The notes below the pieces were generated by a model. That model had not been told where the DNA came from, ran no database searches, and saw only the letters and a list, made by a program, of their open reading frames with translations. Of a stretch of 64,000 bases of DNA, positions 46,801-56,850 are shown piece by piece (the first letter of the stretch is position 1; every line of letters starts with the position of its first letter). The stretch lies in contig OZ020484.1 in NCBI GenBank assembly GCA_963971405.1, positions 2,170,001 through 2,234,000 of the forward strand, in the 5' to 3' direction. Both the position numbers and the translations under genes were made by a program. Source of the DNA: Psococerastis gibbosa. Taxonomy: Eukaryota > Arthropoda > Insecta > Psocodea > Psocidae.

Positions 46801-49800
46801 GCCGCGCTGTGGTCCTTGCAGAACCCTCTTCTGTAAGTTTTTTAAAAAATATATTTCCGTTAAATTATACAATACAAGCAAAGTATAAAATAAAATCGTC
46901 AGAATATCGTCAAAATCAGGTAGTTCTGTCATTGTCATTGTGCTAGTGCCTCAGTGACAGTGTAGAAAGATTTCTCTAAGAGATGGTTTCTAATCAATTT
47001 AGGGAAGTTAGAAGCATTTCTCGCCGCTCTCAGTTCAATCGGGAGTTTTCTAATGTAGGCGAAACCTTGTAGTATAGGATCCAGTCGCTCACACTTAGCT
47101 GTGTGCGGCGCTGGCCTTACAAGGTCTCCCCGTTGCCTCGTGTTGTAGGTGTGAGTGTCCCCGATTTGTTTAAATGTCCCCCACACCTCAGGCTTTAAGA
47201 TATGTAAAATGCATCTAAATATGTACAGACTTGGGGCTGTCATGATTTTTTATTATTTGAAGTGAGAGCGACAACTGTCACGAGGTCCCAGTCCCTCTTG
47301 GAGATCTTCCTCCATGTCATCTAGCCACCTCATTCTCGGTCATCCAGGCAGACTGGCCCTTTTAATCCCTCTTACGACCATAGAATCTTCTTTCAGCTCG
47401 TAGACCTCGGCATTCGTTCTTAGTCGCCAAGCCCCTTGCTCCCGGTCTGTAGAACAGACCTACCATTGCGTTGAAAGAATATAGGTGTATCAATGTTGGC
47501 CAAATGATAAATAAAAAATAATGTTGCAGAAACTTCCGTTCGCTGCGGAGTGCGACCTGAAGCCGTTCCAAGATGGCGGCGTTGGCCGAGACGCCGGGGG
47601 CGGGGACTCGGAAGTGGAATGCATAGACGACGAGGGGCGAGGGTAAGTCTCCCTCAAAACTTATTAATAACCAGGCTGCCGCCAGGGATTTGCTTGTGCG
47701 CATCGTAGAATTCTCACAGCAACCACAAGACATGTCAGTGATGGAGATATTCACGTCATTTAATTCGAAATTATTATAGTTTTAATTTCTTAACAGCTTT
47801 CATTAAGGGTTTCATTGGATATTTCTTAAGCAGCTCGCTGTTGACATTGGCCAATCACACCAAAATAAGTTGGTTTTTATTTTTTATTTCATACTTAAAT
47901 GATAAATTTTAAAATATAAAAATTGATAGAGGACTATGTCTTACACCATATTATAAGGGGTTTTTAATTTTTGTTGTTATAATTTTTCATGCGCTAGATA
48001 TACAGTAAGTTATCAGTTTCACGAAAATCCTCCTGCATCCAACGTAATGAATTCTATAGTAGATGGGAGAGTACCAGGAGCCGGGCATAATGCTCGTTGG
48101 TGTTTTTCCCAATTAATCCTTAGCGGATTTTCATACAGGATTTATTATTTTGGATTCTACTTTTTTTCCCTCCAAAATTTGAATGAAAAAGAGTGCAATC
48201 GTCGGGGAAAATAAAAAGTGAGCCCATGTGAAATCTACGGCGCTTAAAGAACATATATACCCTCCCTTTTTCTATGCATACGTTAGTATAAAAAGGAAAG
48301 CTTTGTGTTGGTTGAAAATTTCGATTTCGAGATTTCAACAGATTTACACGCGTTGAGGTCCCAAAATCCAAAAAGGTGTTTTTTTTTTTCGAAATGTCGA
48401 TTTGTCTTTTGCACGATTCGCGGCCCAATAAACGACGAGATTTCGATAAAGGTAGGCTTGTAAGTTCACTTAATCAGAATCATATCGTGGGACAATGTTT
48501 TCTTTCTGGGGCTGATTATTTTCATTATACTCCCTCTTAGTTATTCTCCTTGACTAGAACTATTATTATTTTATACTATAAATGTTTTGAGGTAAATTTA
48601 GGACTGTTTCAGTGGTTGCCGCTTTAATGCTGTAGAATTCTTCGGTAGCACTATACTGTACATACACTGTCTCCGTCCGAGTCCGTCGGGTGAATGGGCA
48701 ACTAATATCTGGTTAATGTATCGATTCTCTTGCTATATTAATTTGCCATTATTCCATAGTATTATTCGATTTGGACCAAACTATATCTAAAAACCGAAAT
48801 TAGAGAAAAAATCTGCGGAGTTAAGACGATACTCCGGATAGGCGTAGATCGTAGATTCGAATTCTGCAAAGTCCAAACTTTTCTAAATCCTCAAATTTCA
48901 GGTTTCAATGAGTTGTCTTACCCCGGCTTGTTATCATACCCGTCAGGATGTGTTAAGTACATGGCACTTAATCCCACCTATATTATCCCGCTAAGATCGC
49001 TGGGTGGTTTTGAACCTGTAATAAGGTCCTGCGTAAGGACGGATACGGGGGGGGGTAGGGGGTAGCTGCCCCCCCCCCCCCAAGTTTGGTAAATCTATTG
49101 TAAATTATGTAATTACGCTCTAATTTAGTCGATCCTACAGGTGTTTTTCCTATTTTGACCCTCAGCTAACCCCCCCCCCCCCCCACAAAAATGGGCTGGA
49201 TCCGTCCCTGGTCCTGCGTGCACCAAACCAACCTACACATACGGAGTATCTTCACTTTCCAATGAGCCCCAGGAATACACCTAACGTACACGTGTCCTAT
49301 TTAAAGGCCCAGATTAAATTAAATCGTTCTCAAAACTTATCTTTCGTGCGCACAGGCACTGTACAATTTTGCAAATATTCGTATTTTTATTTTTTATTTC
49401 ATTTAGTTGAAGATGCAATAGCTTACATTAATTTTGGATTTTTCTAACAATTGCAGTAGTTATAAAGTGGCGGAGACAGATAATATGATTGTGAATGCAT
49501 GGATATAAATGCTATATTGACCACTTGGCTGTATTTTTCAATGAAGTTGTAATAAATATTGGTAGAAGCACTCCTGGCGCTAGTATGGCCAATCTGATTG
49601 AAGATCCCACCCCCATAAGCAATACTCGTAGGAGATCAATTGGTTTGATGATACACCACCTATATCAACCTTAGTGTCCAAAGCATATGCCTAAATCATA
49701 CTTTTAAATGGTGATTAAACCTACTTAAAAACGAAGGTGCAAAAAAGAAACTAAAAAAAAGCTTAACTAAACTGTATGCGGTTATTACGAAAGAAATGGT

Positions 49801-52800
49801 ATTGAACAACAAGTCGTAGTAATCCCCATGGCCGTGCCAAGTAGAATTCACCAGAACAGAGTCTGTTCCAAGCTGCAGCAAACTTGGTAGTGTGCACAGC
49901 GTTTTCAGGGGAACATGGTGGGAGATGATAACGTGCTGGCACTATACAGATCCGTCATGGAAGTGCGTGTCGAGTCCTGGTCACCTCCGATTTAATCGTG
50001 TGACTTAACTATGTTCCCCAAATGATTCAGAATCCACTATAATCAGGAGGTCCACCCTGTCAGTCAACTCCCATTCTCCCCGAGGTGAAGGAGTCGGCCC
50101 CTAGGCTGTCTCAAGTTAATAAACAGACTCACTCCCCCCGCCATGCTGACAGGGTTGCTTAAAAAGCAGGCGTTGGAAAACAAAACAGTAGTACTAATAC
50201 TCGGCAGAAAAGGTCACTAGACTTAGGTGCATAAGCCAAAGCGTACCATAAAGTTAGAAGAAAAATAAAGAAATTGAGTTATGTCATTTATATGAAAAAT
50301 AGACCGATTGATAACAGTTTTTTATTCATTTTAAAATCATACAGCCAAATGGTTTCGGTATACTGTAAGTAGTCTTTCTTACTGTTTATTGTATTTATGG
50401 TAATTTTGCGTGACTGGTGGAAGTATTGAAAATACGTATACTAATGAGGAGGTTAGGAACCTTAATGTACAGTAGTTTCTGCAGTAGTAATTATACACTA
50501 TGTATTTTAGACACAAAGATATTGCTAATATGTCTTGCTGAAGGGAAATACTAGTAGTAGTGTACAGTAATTATTTTCAAGCCCAAGTTGTAGTTCGGTT
50601 TTTCCATAAGAAACCAAGAGGTACTTTAAATTTCAATCACATTTATTTTTATCCATATAAAATGCCAAACTTGTATTTTTCTCTCATTATCTCATTTCTC
50701 CTTCATTTATGAATTTTATAACCAAACTATTATAGCGGAAAAGATAGCTCAAAATCCCGTCTAAGGCCCGGTCTCACCCCACGCTTAGAAATGTTGGAAT
50801 AGAACACCACTATGCATTAGAACATGAGGGTGCCGCCTTACTGCATAACAATAAACGCAGTTTTGCAGTGAGGCGGCGCCCCCATATTCCAAAACATAGC
50901 GGTGTGTCAGTATTCCTCACGAAAACTTCTCTTATCGTGGAAGGAACGTCTTTTACAGTAAAACTTTCCGTTTAATGCCATAGGCGCCCATTCCATTGAC
51001 CGGCTAGGGATATTTCCAGAAACAGTGACGTGGTAGCAGACATTCAAGACTTAGGTTGCGTTTCCACCGATCTCGCATTGCAGAATGCAAATGACATTGA
51101 CGGAAATTAGAATTTTTCTTTTTATAGAAATCTATTAAAATGTTTGTACTTAACATATCCCATGACGCCATTTTTTAATTTTAGTTTGTTTGTTTGTGAT
51201 TTTACTGATCATTGATCAATTTTAACTATGGCATAGAGGAAAATAAACATTTCCGTCAATTCTGCAATGCGTCGTCGGTGGAAACCCCACCTAAGTCTTG
51301 AATGTCTGCTACCACGTCACCGTTTTTGGAAATAGCCCTAGCCGGTCAATGGAAAGGGCACCGTAGAAAGTGTTTTCGGCTGGGTCTTGATTTGGGGTAG
51401 GGAGTGGTAGGTATTCACAATAGAAAAGGTAAATAAATTGGGTAGAACCCACATTTAGTCGTTAGGGTTTTACAAAGTAATTTATTGGCTGTCCACCAAA
51501 TGCTCATATTTAATTTTTATAGCTTGATCGTCCGTTTAGTTATCTGGAAAGCATTTTTCCTTATTTAAAACATTGTCTTAAGATATTGAAATTAAATGGA
51601 GAAGAATATTTTTGATTGGTAGTCCTTACTGACTTTGGCCTCTTGTAACCCGGTTGGCCTCTTTTGTAATTTGAGGTTTCACTTTGTGCCCTCTGGTTAC
51701 ACCATCCCTTAGTTACCGTAGATGTTATGGTAGCCCCTGGACTAAGTTCTGTTTTATCTGCGCTATAGTTCGGATATCTTTCGTCCCCGTGGCGTAGCCG
51801 CTCAACGTCCGTCTTTCAGACTTGCAAGTGTTTGCATTTTGTATGAGGTTTTTTGACAGTTTCTCTTCTGTACTCGGTTATTGAGGCCATCAAACATATC
51901 AGTTGACCAGTTGCGCAAACCAGAGATTCCAGCAAAAAACATTGTTTCCGCAAGTTAGTTAGGCGGGGTTAAACTGCGTGTCTTTGCTTTGTACTAAAGA
52001 TGTAATTAAAAAAAAAGTTCCTCTATGACGTGGTTTTCTTATGAAGTAAACGTTAACGCCTTAGTCCCTCTATGAAAGAAACGTACAAAAAATGTTTTTC
52101 CTAAAATTGACAATGGTGGGCAGTTAATAATTTTTGGCAGGGTAAAAAATATGGACCCAATAAGGTAAGTTTTATAAAGAGGCAGACTCATGGGACGCAA
52201 ATCTCAGCCGTGTGCGCCGTCCAGGTAAACAATATTGTTTAAACAAAATATTTGCCTTATATTTCTGTGATGGATGCCGCAAAAATTATTATTATTATTT
52301 AGTTAAACTAAGTTAAAAACTTTATGTCTACAGTGACGTCACATGGTTTTGATTTTTACCTAGTGTAAGATGAATAGATGAGGCGGAGAAACTGCACGCA
52401 TGTTGCTTGTAAAAGACGATTTCTACGCAGCGATCACGCTGGGAGATCTGTCATTAGAGCAAATGGGTTGGAGCAAAAATACAGTACTTCAGAGCGCTGA
52501 GCTCACGCTGGGGCAACGTTGGCTCTTCGGGAGAAATCTTCTGAAGTAGACTCCGTATTTTTGCTCTAAACCATCTTTTGCTCCAGTGATGGATTTCCCA
52601 GTCCCAGCGTGATCGCTGCGTAGAAAACGCTTGTGTAAAAACAATTACGTATACGTGACGTCACTGCAGAGTAAAGATATGTAGTAAATAAGTATTCTAT
52701 AAGCGTAGTTTATGTAATTATGATGTATTTTTTTTACAGAAACTACAATTACCATGTAAATAAATTTTATTTGAAGGGGTGGGGGGGGGGGGGGAGGGCG

Positions 52801-54013
52801 AGCACACACTTCGTTTATAAGAGCGATGGTGAGTTGTAAAATGACCCACTCAGTAGTAATTGTTACTGACTTTAGCGACCGCAAGTTAAGGTTTGTACAA
52901 TGAGCCGTAAATTTAGGTACAACATAATGATTATTATTGACTTAGTTATTTTAAAATTTACCTGAAATGCCTATACCAGCCCTCATGCTTTATGGAGCAC
53001 GTGTTTGCTGTGATATTTATATATTTTTTCTCTTTGAGATCTGAGACTTTTTTTTGCTGACGGCTGGCTAAAGACGTATACGCTGTCCTTCATGGGGTTT
53101 TAATAGTTTTCCAAGTCGTCAAACATTACAGTAGCTATGGTGTCGCCAGCTCTTGAGTCTTACCTTCCGCCTATTTGAAGGTTTGTCTGACTAAATAAGC
53201 GGCCCTTAGGACGCCATGCACAGATATAAAAAAATTTAATCTCTATACTCAAGGAAAAGGGCATTGGAAAGAAAGTTCAAACTTGACATTACGGACTTGT
53301 TTAGCTTAAGGAACGTCCGTGCATTCCGCCCGTTATTAGTTGCGCAGTTGTTCATTTAATGAACAAATTCCTCTGAGGCAAGTTGAAACTTGATTTCCAT
53401 TGCAATTCTCCATTTGGAAGTAACATCAGTGCATGCACACGGACGATTCGGTCGCCAGTGATCCCCTGATAAATTGTTGATGGGGGCAAAACCTGCACCT
53501 TCGCTTCCATGATAAATTTCTCTGCGAATGATTGGCGACCAAATCGTCCGTGTGTGAACCGGGCCTTATTCGTGGGGATTTTTAGAGTTTCCAACTCTAC
53601 ATTTTCATTTTCTTTTATATATTTCCATGGGATTGTTTGGAAAGTGAAACCAAACAACTACACAACAAAAAAACAGGGGCAAAATAGTGCATGGTTGGAA
53701 ATTGTCCGCAGGCGGGACGTTGAAGTGATCAACCTGTTGGAGCGAAGTCCATCTAGTGGCGGCTCGTCCAAACGCAGCAGCAGATCGAGGTCGAGGGGTC
53801 GGCGTCGGCCGCGTGGCGCCAGTCGCTCCCGTAGCCGTTCGAGATCTCGATCCCGGCGCCGTAAACACCGCTCCCGTTCGAGATCCCGCTCGAGACAACG
53901 TCATGCGGAACGTGATCACCGTCGTGGTGGTGGAGACAGAGAGATGGACCCGGGCAAGGAGCGCGAGCGCAGGAAAAAGGGACTGCCGCCCATAAAAAAG
54001 GGACATTTGAGTG
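34829..54013 (+). CDS. SCAF8: SCAF4/SCAF8-type protein (SR-related CTD-associated factor), 5' six coding exons
   Basis: Binds the phosphorylated RNA polymerase II C-terminal domain and prevents early transcription termination (known for human SCAF4/SCAF8). Exons are 34829-34858 (MDAVKAFTNE), 42023-42500, 44312-44636, 45188-45353, 47530-47642 and 53712-54013. All have AG/GT borders and continuous phase, 1414 coding bases in all. Exon 2 is the CID: PPISKAKMTSITRTAIKGIK, FYKHVVQSVEKFILKCKPEY, KVPGLYVIDSIVRQSRHQFG and RVLNLWQKNQVF, almost identical to the vertebrate proteins. Exon 3 ends in an acidic LDFDYGDDEDD. Exon 4 is a Gln/Glu-rich coiled coil. Exon 6 is the RS domain (SRSRSRSRSRRRKHRSRS) ending KKGLPPIKKGHLS, the segment that precedes the RRM in the family. 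The RRM and everything after it were not found up to 64000. Intron 1 is over 7 kb and holds a Tc1 element and LINE fragments. Confidence 0.92.
35550..35640 (+). repeat. Single dispersed unit of the GC-core repeat
   Basis: TTGGGGGTCTCCCCACATAA, then a TTTGAAAAAAAATAATTGGC segment and TTGGGGTTTACGCATTTTTA, in the same order as units of the 23040-24430 array. Confidence 0.6.
35800..36800 (-). pseudogene. Non-LTR retrotransposon RNase H region and C-terminus
   Basis: The minus-strand frame 36527-36027 is a good RNase H domain: MDAEIIAINGALDSCKAL, DICILTDSKSALQAL, INIVMQWIPAHCGVKGNELA and DRVAKEAAEM, with the acidic residues E, D and D and the IPAHCGV.GNE.AD motif visible. It is followed by TGHITTNQ. 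After a break near 36008-36027, the frame 36008-35802 gives SALCRACGIDEETLEHVLLQ then CSIPSREKDLL, the usual zinc-knuckle-like C-terminus of Jockey/R1/I-type LINE ORF2. The catalytic first Asp of RNase H would lie before 36527 and is not clear. It sits antisense in SCAF intron 1. Confidence 0.85.
36930..37706 (-). pseudogene. Non-LTR retrotransposon RT C-terminal fragment
   Basis: The minus strand reads LCGDRSLSISIEKVQKRFLR, YLYFRQHGTGFIPTTPTIRS and, after a frame change near 37407, LSSLRNRRVSADCIFFHKLI then NSTLDAPTILERVQLRVNVR. This is the conserved tail of LINE ORF2 proteins (E.vQ..flr.......L..RR...D..f..k...g..d.p.ll...). Frameshifts are present. It lies upstream, in the element direction, of the RNase H fragment but in an order suggesting a separate element. 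SCAF intron 1. Confidence 0.75.
38288..38520. repeat. Family B hairpins, two copies
   Basis: First copy 38288-38392: GCAGGCTGATCATGGCTATT against TAATCGCCATGATCAGCCTG. Second, shorter copy 38455-38520: ATACCAGGGTATATTAACCC and CGGTATTATAATCGCCATGA. Between them is a TAAACAAACAAATTTAAAAT, GCACTTTCCATT segment shared with 54310-54500. SCAF intron 1. Confidence 0.65.
38525..38818. repeat. MITE-like repeat, GTACACAC family
   Basis: Ends with CGCCCGTGTGTACCGGGCCT, and internally carries GTGCAAACCCACAGAGTCTA and GGCAAATCGCGACTACAATA, matching relatives at 3440, 32600 and 44650. SCAF intron 1. Confidence 0.55.
39126..39175. repeat. (TTC)n microsatellite
   Basis: Uninterrupted TTC repeats for about 45 bp (CTTCTTTCTTCTTCTTCTTC and onwards), directly before a family M repeat. 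SCAF intron 1. Confidence 0.9.
39165..39760. repeat. Family M dispersed repeat, copy 2, with unclassified extension
   Basis: TCTATCGAAGATTGGTGGTC, CATCCTTATGCCGTTGACTC and TTTCCCAACCCCAGGACAGA match 14145-14480 and 60005-60360. From about 39425 an unclassified GC-rich stretch (82-codon open frame with a Leu-rich run) follows, for which I see no homology. SCAF intron 1. Confidence 0.55.
39858..41350 (+). mobile_element. Tc1-like transposon with long inverted repeats, inactivated
   Basis: 1493 bp flanked by TA. The long terminal inverted repeats of about 190 bp (39858-40045 and 41150-41350) begin CAGTCATGGAAAAAATAATA and stay recognisable throughout. An inner repeat GGCAAAAATAATAATAACGC lies at 40020-40039, so this is also IR/DR type. 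Transposase pieces: KKCLNAPISERRIRGRLLEA and SLPNRSPRNVPLLSLKKIKD (40338-40562), then MTKESYRDILQDVMPPYADE, NDPKNSFKLVKYWF and SPGFNPIKNLWNDL (40726-41106). The second catalytic Asp is Gly (QQGNDPKN) and the Glu is Lys (NPIK), so it is dead regardless of its frameshifts. SCAF intron 1, sense orientation. Confidence 0.88.
41402..41928. repeat. Family A element with complete terminal inverted repeats
   Basis: The left end AAGAACCGGTCCGAGTTTAC then TCGAACATGCTTTCCAA is matched on the right by TTGGAAAGAATGTTCGAGTA then AACTCGGACCGTTTCTT, giving TIRs of roughly 37 bp. Between them are family A segments (TTGATAGTTTGCTTCTGGGA; TTCTATCGATGATTTCTACC) and a poly-C run near 41790-41798. Marks the true ends of family A. 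It ends about 95 bp before SCAF exon 2. Confidence 0.75.
42745..42900 (+). repeat. Dispersed units of the GC-core repeat
   Basis: AAATATAGGCGCGAAATTGT, GGGGTTTGCGCATTTTAACA and GCAGTAAAGTTTAGAATTAA are followed by AGGGGGCCCGGGGTCTCCCC. SCAF intron 2. Confidence 0.65.
42940..43830 (+). pseudogene. Non-LTR retrotransposon reverse transcriptase fragment
   Basis: The plus strand gives LDLQKAFDTIPQDRLIVKLD, a stop-interrupted stretch, IISLGLPQGTVLAPLIFSYF, ISALADDTIVTCTAE, WLKGSYLNLNLAKTNFI and, after a frame change near 43435, TKYLGVLIDDKLKWEGHI and HALLQSHLQYGITTWG. These are RT blocks 3 to 7 in order (D....AFD, LPQG...P.LF, ADD, lGv.lD..L.w..Hi), typical of Jockey/CR1-type LINEs. Several stops show it is inactive. 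It lies sense in SCAF intron 2. Confidence 0.85.
44650..44910. repeat. MITE-like element, GTACACAC family, with both ends
   Basis: Left end TTAAGGTCCGGTACACACGG, right end TTATGTACCGGGCCTAAAA (inverse TTTTAGGCCCGGTACATAA), giving terminal repeats of about 17 bp. It begins 14 bp after the donor of SCAF exon 3. The internal AGATTTCCGAGACATGCGTG block resembles 38600-38660. Confidence 0.7.
46320..46800 (-). repeat. Pyrimidine-rich dispersed repeat (family P), copy 2
   Basis: C/T-biased stretch with GTGTGATTTATGAGCCTCCT and TACCTTCGGTTCCAGTTCCA similar to 18465-18480 and 18375-18395. SCAF intron 4. Confidence 0.4.
46930..47245 (-). pseudogene. Non-LTR retrotransposon RT C-terminal fragment
   Basis: The minus-strand frame reads LYIFRCILHILKPEV, HTYNTRQRGDLVRPAPHTAK, QGFAYIRKLPIELRAARNAS and NFPKLIRNHLLEKSFYTV. 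The pattern (H.Y.TR......p..........g...yn.LP..l......F...lk..l....fY...E) is the extreme C-terminus of many LINE ORF2s. It sits antisense in SCAF intron 4. Confidence 0.75.
48285..48540 (+). repeat. Family A fragment
   Basis: TTAGTATAAAAAGGAAAGCT, TTTCGATTTCGAGATTTCAA and GATTTACACGCGTTGAGGTC are collinear with the start of 7274-8010, more diverged after 48400. SCAF intron 5. Confidence 0.65.
49035..49215. repeat. Poly-G/poly-C foldback element
   Basis: Left arm AAGGACGGATACGGGGGGGG, right arm CCCCCCCCCCACAAAAATGG then GCTGGATCCGTCCCTGG, so the ends are inverse complements apart from the homopolymers. SCAF intron 5. Confidence 0.55.
49918..50160 (+). repeat. tRNA-derived SINE-like element (family E), copy 2
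   Basis: The head has a degenerate A box (GATAACGTGCTGGC) and a B-box-like GTCGAGTCCTGG at about 49969-49980. The tail TTCAGAATCCACTATAATCA then GGAGGTCCACCC matches 16250-16278. Confidence 0.55.
50985..51365. repeat. Palindromic MITE-like element, family O, full copy
   Basis: Nearly symmetric for 380 bp: outer arms GCGCCCATTCCATTGACCGG and CCGGTCAATGGAAAGGGCAC; middle arms GTGACGTGGTAGCAGACATT then CAAGACTTAGG, and CCTAAGTCTTGAATGTCTGC; inner arms CTCGCATTGCAGAATGCAAA and a matching CCGTCAATTCTGCAATGCG. SCAF intron 5. Confidence 0.8.
52418..52629. repeat. Foldback element (212 bp)
   Basis: Outer arms CGATTTCTACGCAGCGATCA and TGATCGCTGCGTAGAAAACG; inner arms GGAGCAAAAATACAGTACTT and GTATTTTTGCTCTAAACCAT. 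No coding potential. SCAF intron 5. Confidence 0.75.
53425..53570. repeat. Short foldback of the GTACACAC family
   Basis: Left ACACGGACGATTCGGTCGCC against right GGCGACCAAATCGTCCGTGT, an almost perfect inverted pair, ending GTGAACCGGGCCTTA. It is about 140 bp before SCAF exon 6. Confidence 0.7.
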
Positions 54014-54284
54014 GTGAGTGTTTGAAAATGGGAGAGGTAAGGTTGGATAGGATGACCAGCGAAAAGGTTTGCCAGAAATCAGAGATAGGCCTACCGGCCG
54101 CGAAGTGATTTCATAAGTTAAAGTGCAGGACATCATAAAATGTTCTGCTGGGAGCACCTTATTGCCTAAGCTGACTAAAACAGGATCAATACGTTGTAAA
54201 ATCGTGCAGGAAAGTTCGTGAAATTACTAAAACCAATCAAAATGTTTTCTTCTTGTCTAAATTTAAATAAATCTTACCTGCAGG

Positions 54285-54700
54285 CCTACAATGGCGATTA
54301 GTATTACCCTATTCTCAGGGTTAAAAATGTAAACAAAGCAATTTTGAATACAGTAGCACTTTCCATTAAAAAAATTATCTTGATTAAATTTGTAATCCCA
54401 GATTACCCTATTCTCAGGGTTAAAAATGTAAACAAAGCAATTATGAATTGCACTTGCCATTATAAAAAGTATGTTGCTTAAATTTTTCATCCCAGATTAA
54501 GATTGACAGCAGGTAAGATTTATTTCCATTTAGGCAGAACGGTTTCAATGAAGTCTTTTGTTTAATCTTGTTTTTAGTCGGCCCAGCTGGCCTATTATGG
54601 CGAGTATTTTTGATCTAAACCTCGGATTAAAAATGTAAACAAGATAATTTTAAAATGGAAAATGTTATTCAAAATTTTTTAAACCCCAAGAATAAGTTAA
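54285..54700. repeat. Family B fragments, internally duplicated
   Basis: ATTACCCTATTCTCAGGGTT followed by AAAAATGTAAACAAAGCAAT occurs twice (54300-54340, 54403-54445), and a looser third unit is at 54620-54660. The GTAAACAAA...GCACTTTCCATT segment links it to 38400-38450. Confidence 0.6.
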
Positions 54701-55149
54701 TACTAAACGGCATAGTAGGCCCGCTGGCAGTAAACTGTTCCCAGGGGAGTTTATGACGACCTATGCTTTACCTTATGGGTTCCTTTGGCGCGCAATAAGT
54801 TTAGCCCAATTTGAATAGTAAATGTAGCTTTTACTGTTCTATATCTTAGATTTGACATTAGTGTACTAGTTCAAGAACAGGATACACTTTTCCAGAACCG
54901 CTAGTCCGAGATCCGGTATTACAAATATCGTCGTCTGTTATTTGAATTTGATAAACATAATAATAGCATAATTATAATGTTCAGAATGATAATTTACCTA
55001 ATATAAGAACGCCTTCCACCATTATCTGCTGTATCACTGGCAATTATCGATCTGAATGAAACCTTATTCAGATCGATAATTACAGAGAGAGAGAGGCGTT
55101 GCTTGCACTACCCATGTGACGGACAAGGATGCCCAGCATTCTTCTGACA

Positions 55150-55295
55150 GATTGATTTTGATTCGATGGTGCGAGTCTCTGCACACTATGCGATCGGAGA
55201 CCTGTCGTAACTCTACACAGGTATTACCTGCAGAGGCGACTGTTATTCTGGTACATTCATTAAATTGCTTGTATGCCATTAATCTTGTTGAAAAA
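55150..55295 (+). repeat. tRNA-derived SINE-like element (family C), copy 3
   Basis: GGTGCGAGTCTCTGCACACT, ATGCGATCGGAGACCTGTCG and GTATTACCTGCAGAGGCGAC match 17251-17432; the 5' head is shortened. Confidence 0.65.
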
Positions 55296-55366
55296 ACCAA
55301 ATTATCAATCGACATATTGTCTATCATATTGTGTGTGAAATAATAGATGAGGGTGGATATTTGTAA

Positions 55367-56215
55367 GAACCGGTCCGAGTTTACTCGAACATGCTTTCCA
55401 ATTTATCAAAATTAGTAGATAGCGAAAATGAGTAATTTTATGGTAAATAATTTTCTTATAGTTAAATTTCCGATACCTTGAGGGGGGGGGGGGTTGCCCA
55501 CCTGACGTCACTGGAGGTGAGGTAAATTCTAGATAGGTCAAACCAACACATTACCTCACAGCAATACTGGCAGGGCACGCAATGCATTTGAGCGTGAATT
55601 TTCTATCATTTTTTCAAAAAACATTTTTTTTTTTACAAAACCAAATACTTTTCTGGGAAAGCAACCTGTCCGGTTTCGTTACTCAATTTAACACCTAAAA
55701 CATGCCTGAAGGTAGAAACCATCGATAGAAAGGTTTCGCAGAAAAATTCTTTTTTAGTCATTTTTCATTAAAATTTTGTTATTTTTATTTTTTTACCCCC
55801 AGAAGCAACCTATCAAGGGACAAGCGACCCCCCGCATTTCGTTAACATTAATAACGACTACAATATATGTGAATTTAAAAGAAATCGTTGGAGCCGTTTT
55901 TGAGAAATAATTTTTTTAGACGTTTTTTTGGAGGTTTTTGAGAATAAAACCCCCCCAAATTAAGTTAGCCCCAAATAAAAAAAAAATTGTTCCGAGGTAT
56001 GATTTTTTTGAACCTACATGCCGAATTTCATCAAAATCGACCGAGTAGTTTGCCCGGAAATCGACGCACAGACAGACAGACAGACAGACATTTCGTAAAA
56101 ACCACTTTTTTTTGGGTTCCTGGGACCTCAAAACGTGTAAATCCGTTGAAATCTCGGAATCGAAAATTTCGACCATCACAAAGCTTTCCTTATACTAGGT
56201 AAAAATTGGAAAGCA
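55367..56215 (-). repeat. Family A MITE-like repeat, longest copy (849 bp)
   Basis: Inverted relative to 7274-8010. Left end AAGAACCGGTCCGAGTTTAC then TCGAACATGCTTTCCAA; right end TTATACTAGGTAAAAATTGG then AAAGCAA. A poly-G foldback fragment shared with 929-975 (GACGTCACTGGAGGTGAGGT) is inserted at about 55477-55525. The (TCTG)n block lies at 56070-56091. Confidence 0.8.
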
Positions 56216-56679
56216 ATAAAGGATCTTATACTATGTACATGTATCATTTGCTCCGCCCCTGGGTTGAAGACCCTCTATCATTCTGACAGATGGTTATTGC
56301 TCCAAAAAGTGGGGAAACACGCCCAAGAAGTTTGCCGTTATAATCTCAATGCAAGCTACCATACAAGCAAAAAAAAGAAGAAAATAAGCATTGTAAGTAA
56401 GTTGTATGTGTTTGATATTACTAAATAATTAACGGAAAAATTAAAATTCCACAATTAAAAATTAATTACACTTACAATATATTGTGTTTGCAATTGAAAA
56501 CTTAACTGCACTTTACAGAATAGTGAGCAGCACAGAACACTAAAATAGCCTGCAGTACTGTCAAGGGCGGATTTTGCCTCCAATTAAAAAAAGTAAATTC
56601 GTGTCGGGGTGGTACCACCCGTGGTACAGGAGTTTTCAGGTTGCATCAACAGCCTCCTGTTTAACCTATCGACAGCCAG

Positions 56680-56850
56680 GGAAGACTGCCGGGACCGCCG
56701 GCTTTACATGCCCTCCGAAGCATGGTAGTCAGAAGATAAATAATTGTACCACTAGAAAATTTTGGCATTCGGGTGGGACTCGAACCAGTCACCTTCTGGA
56801 TGATAGTCCGAGTCGTTACCTCTACGCCATTCTGACTACTACCTATTTAG
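56680..56850 (-). repeat. tRNA-related SINE-like element (family D)
   Basis: Read on minus, ATGGCGTAGAGGTAACG fits a Pol III A box and GGTTCGAGTCCC, about 35 bp later, a perfect B box; a conserved body follows (CATGCTTCGGAGGGCATGTA). Because the body and head recur at 58500-58670 and 14950-15110, I call it a SINE-like repeat and not a tRNA gene. Confidence 0.7.

Larger units (their letters stand above)
48541..53711. other. SCAF intron 5, repeat-rich
   Basis: No coding exon seen in this 5 kb of intron. It holds a poly-G/poly-C foldback (49035-49215), a family E SINE-like copy (49918-50160), a GC-rich small hairpin (about 50835-50882), the palindrome at 50985-51365, the foldback at 52418-52629, a poly-G run near 52783-52798 and a GTACACAC-family copy (53425-53570). 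Confidence 0.5.

Noticed and set aside
53605..54157. Antisense open frames of about 130 codons over the SCAF RS exon
   Set aside because: They are shadows of the Arg/Ser-rich codons on the plus strand; the plus frame has matching splice sites and family similarity.
55916..56179. 87-codon open frame similar to the one at 7308-7559
   Set aside because: Both lie in family A repeats, are not preserved in the other copies, and contain the TCTG microsatellite.
56754..56840. A functional tRNA gene on the minus strand
   Set aside because: A and B boxes are good, but the head is attached to a body repeated at 58500 and 14950, and acceptor and anticodon stems do not pair convincingly.
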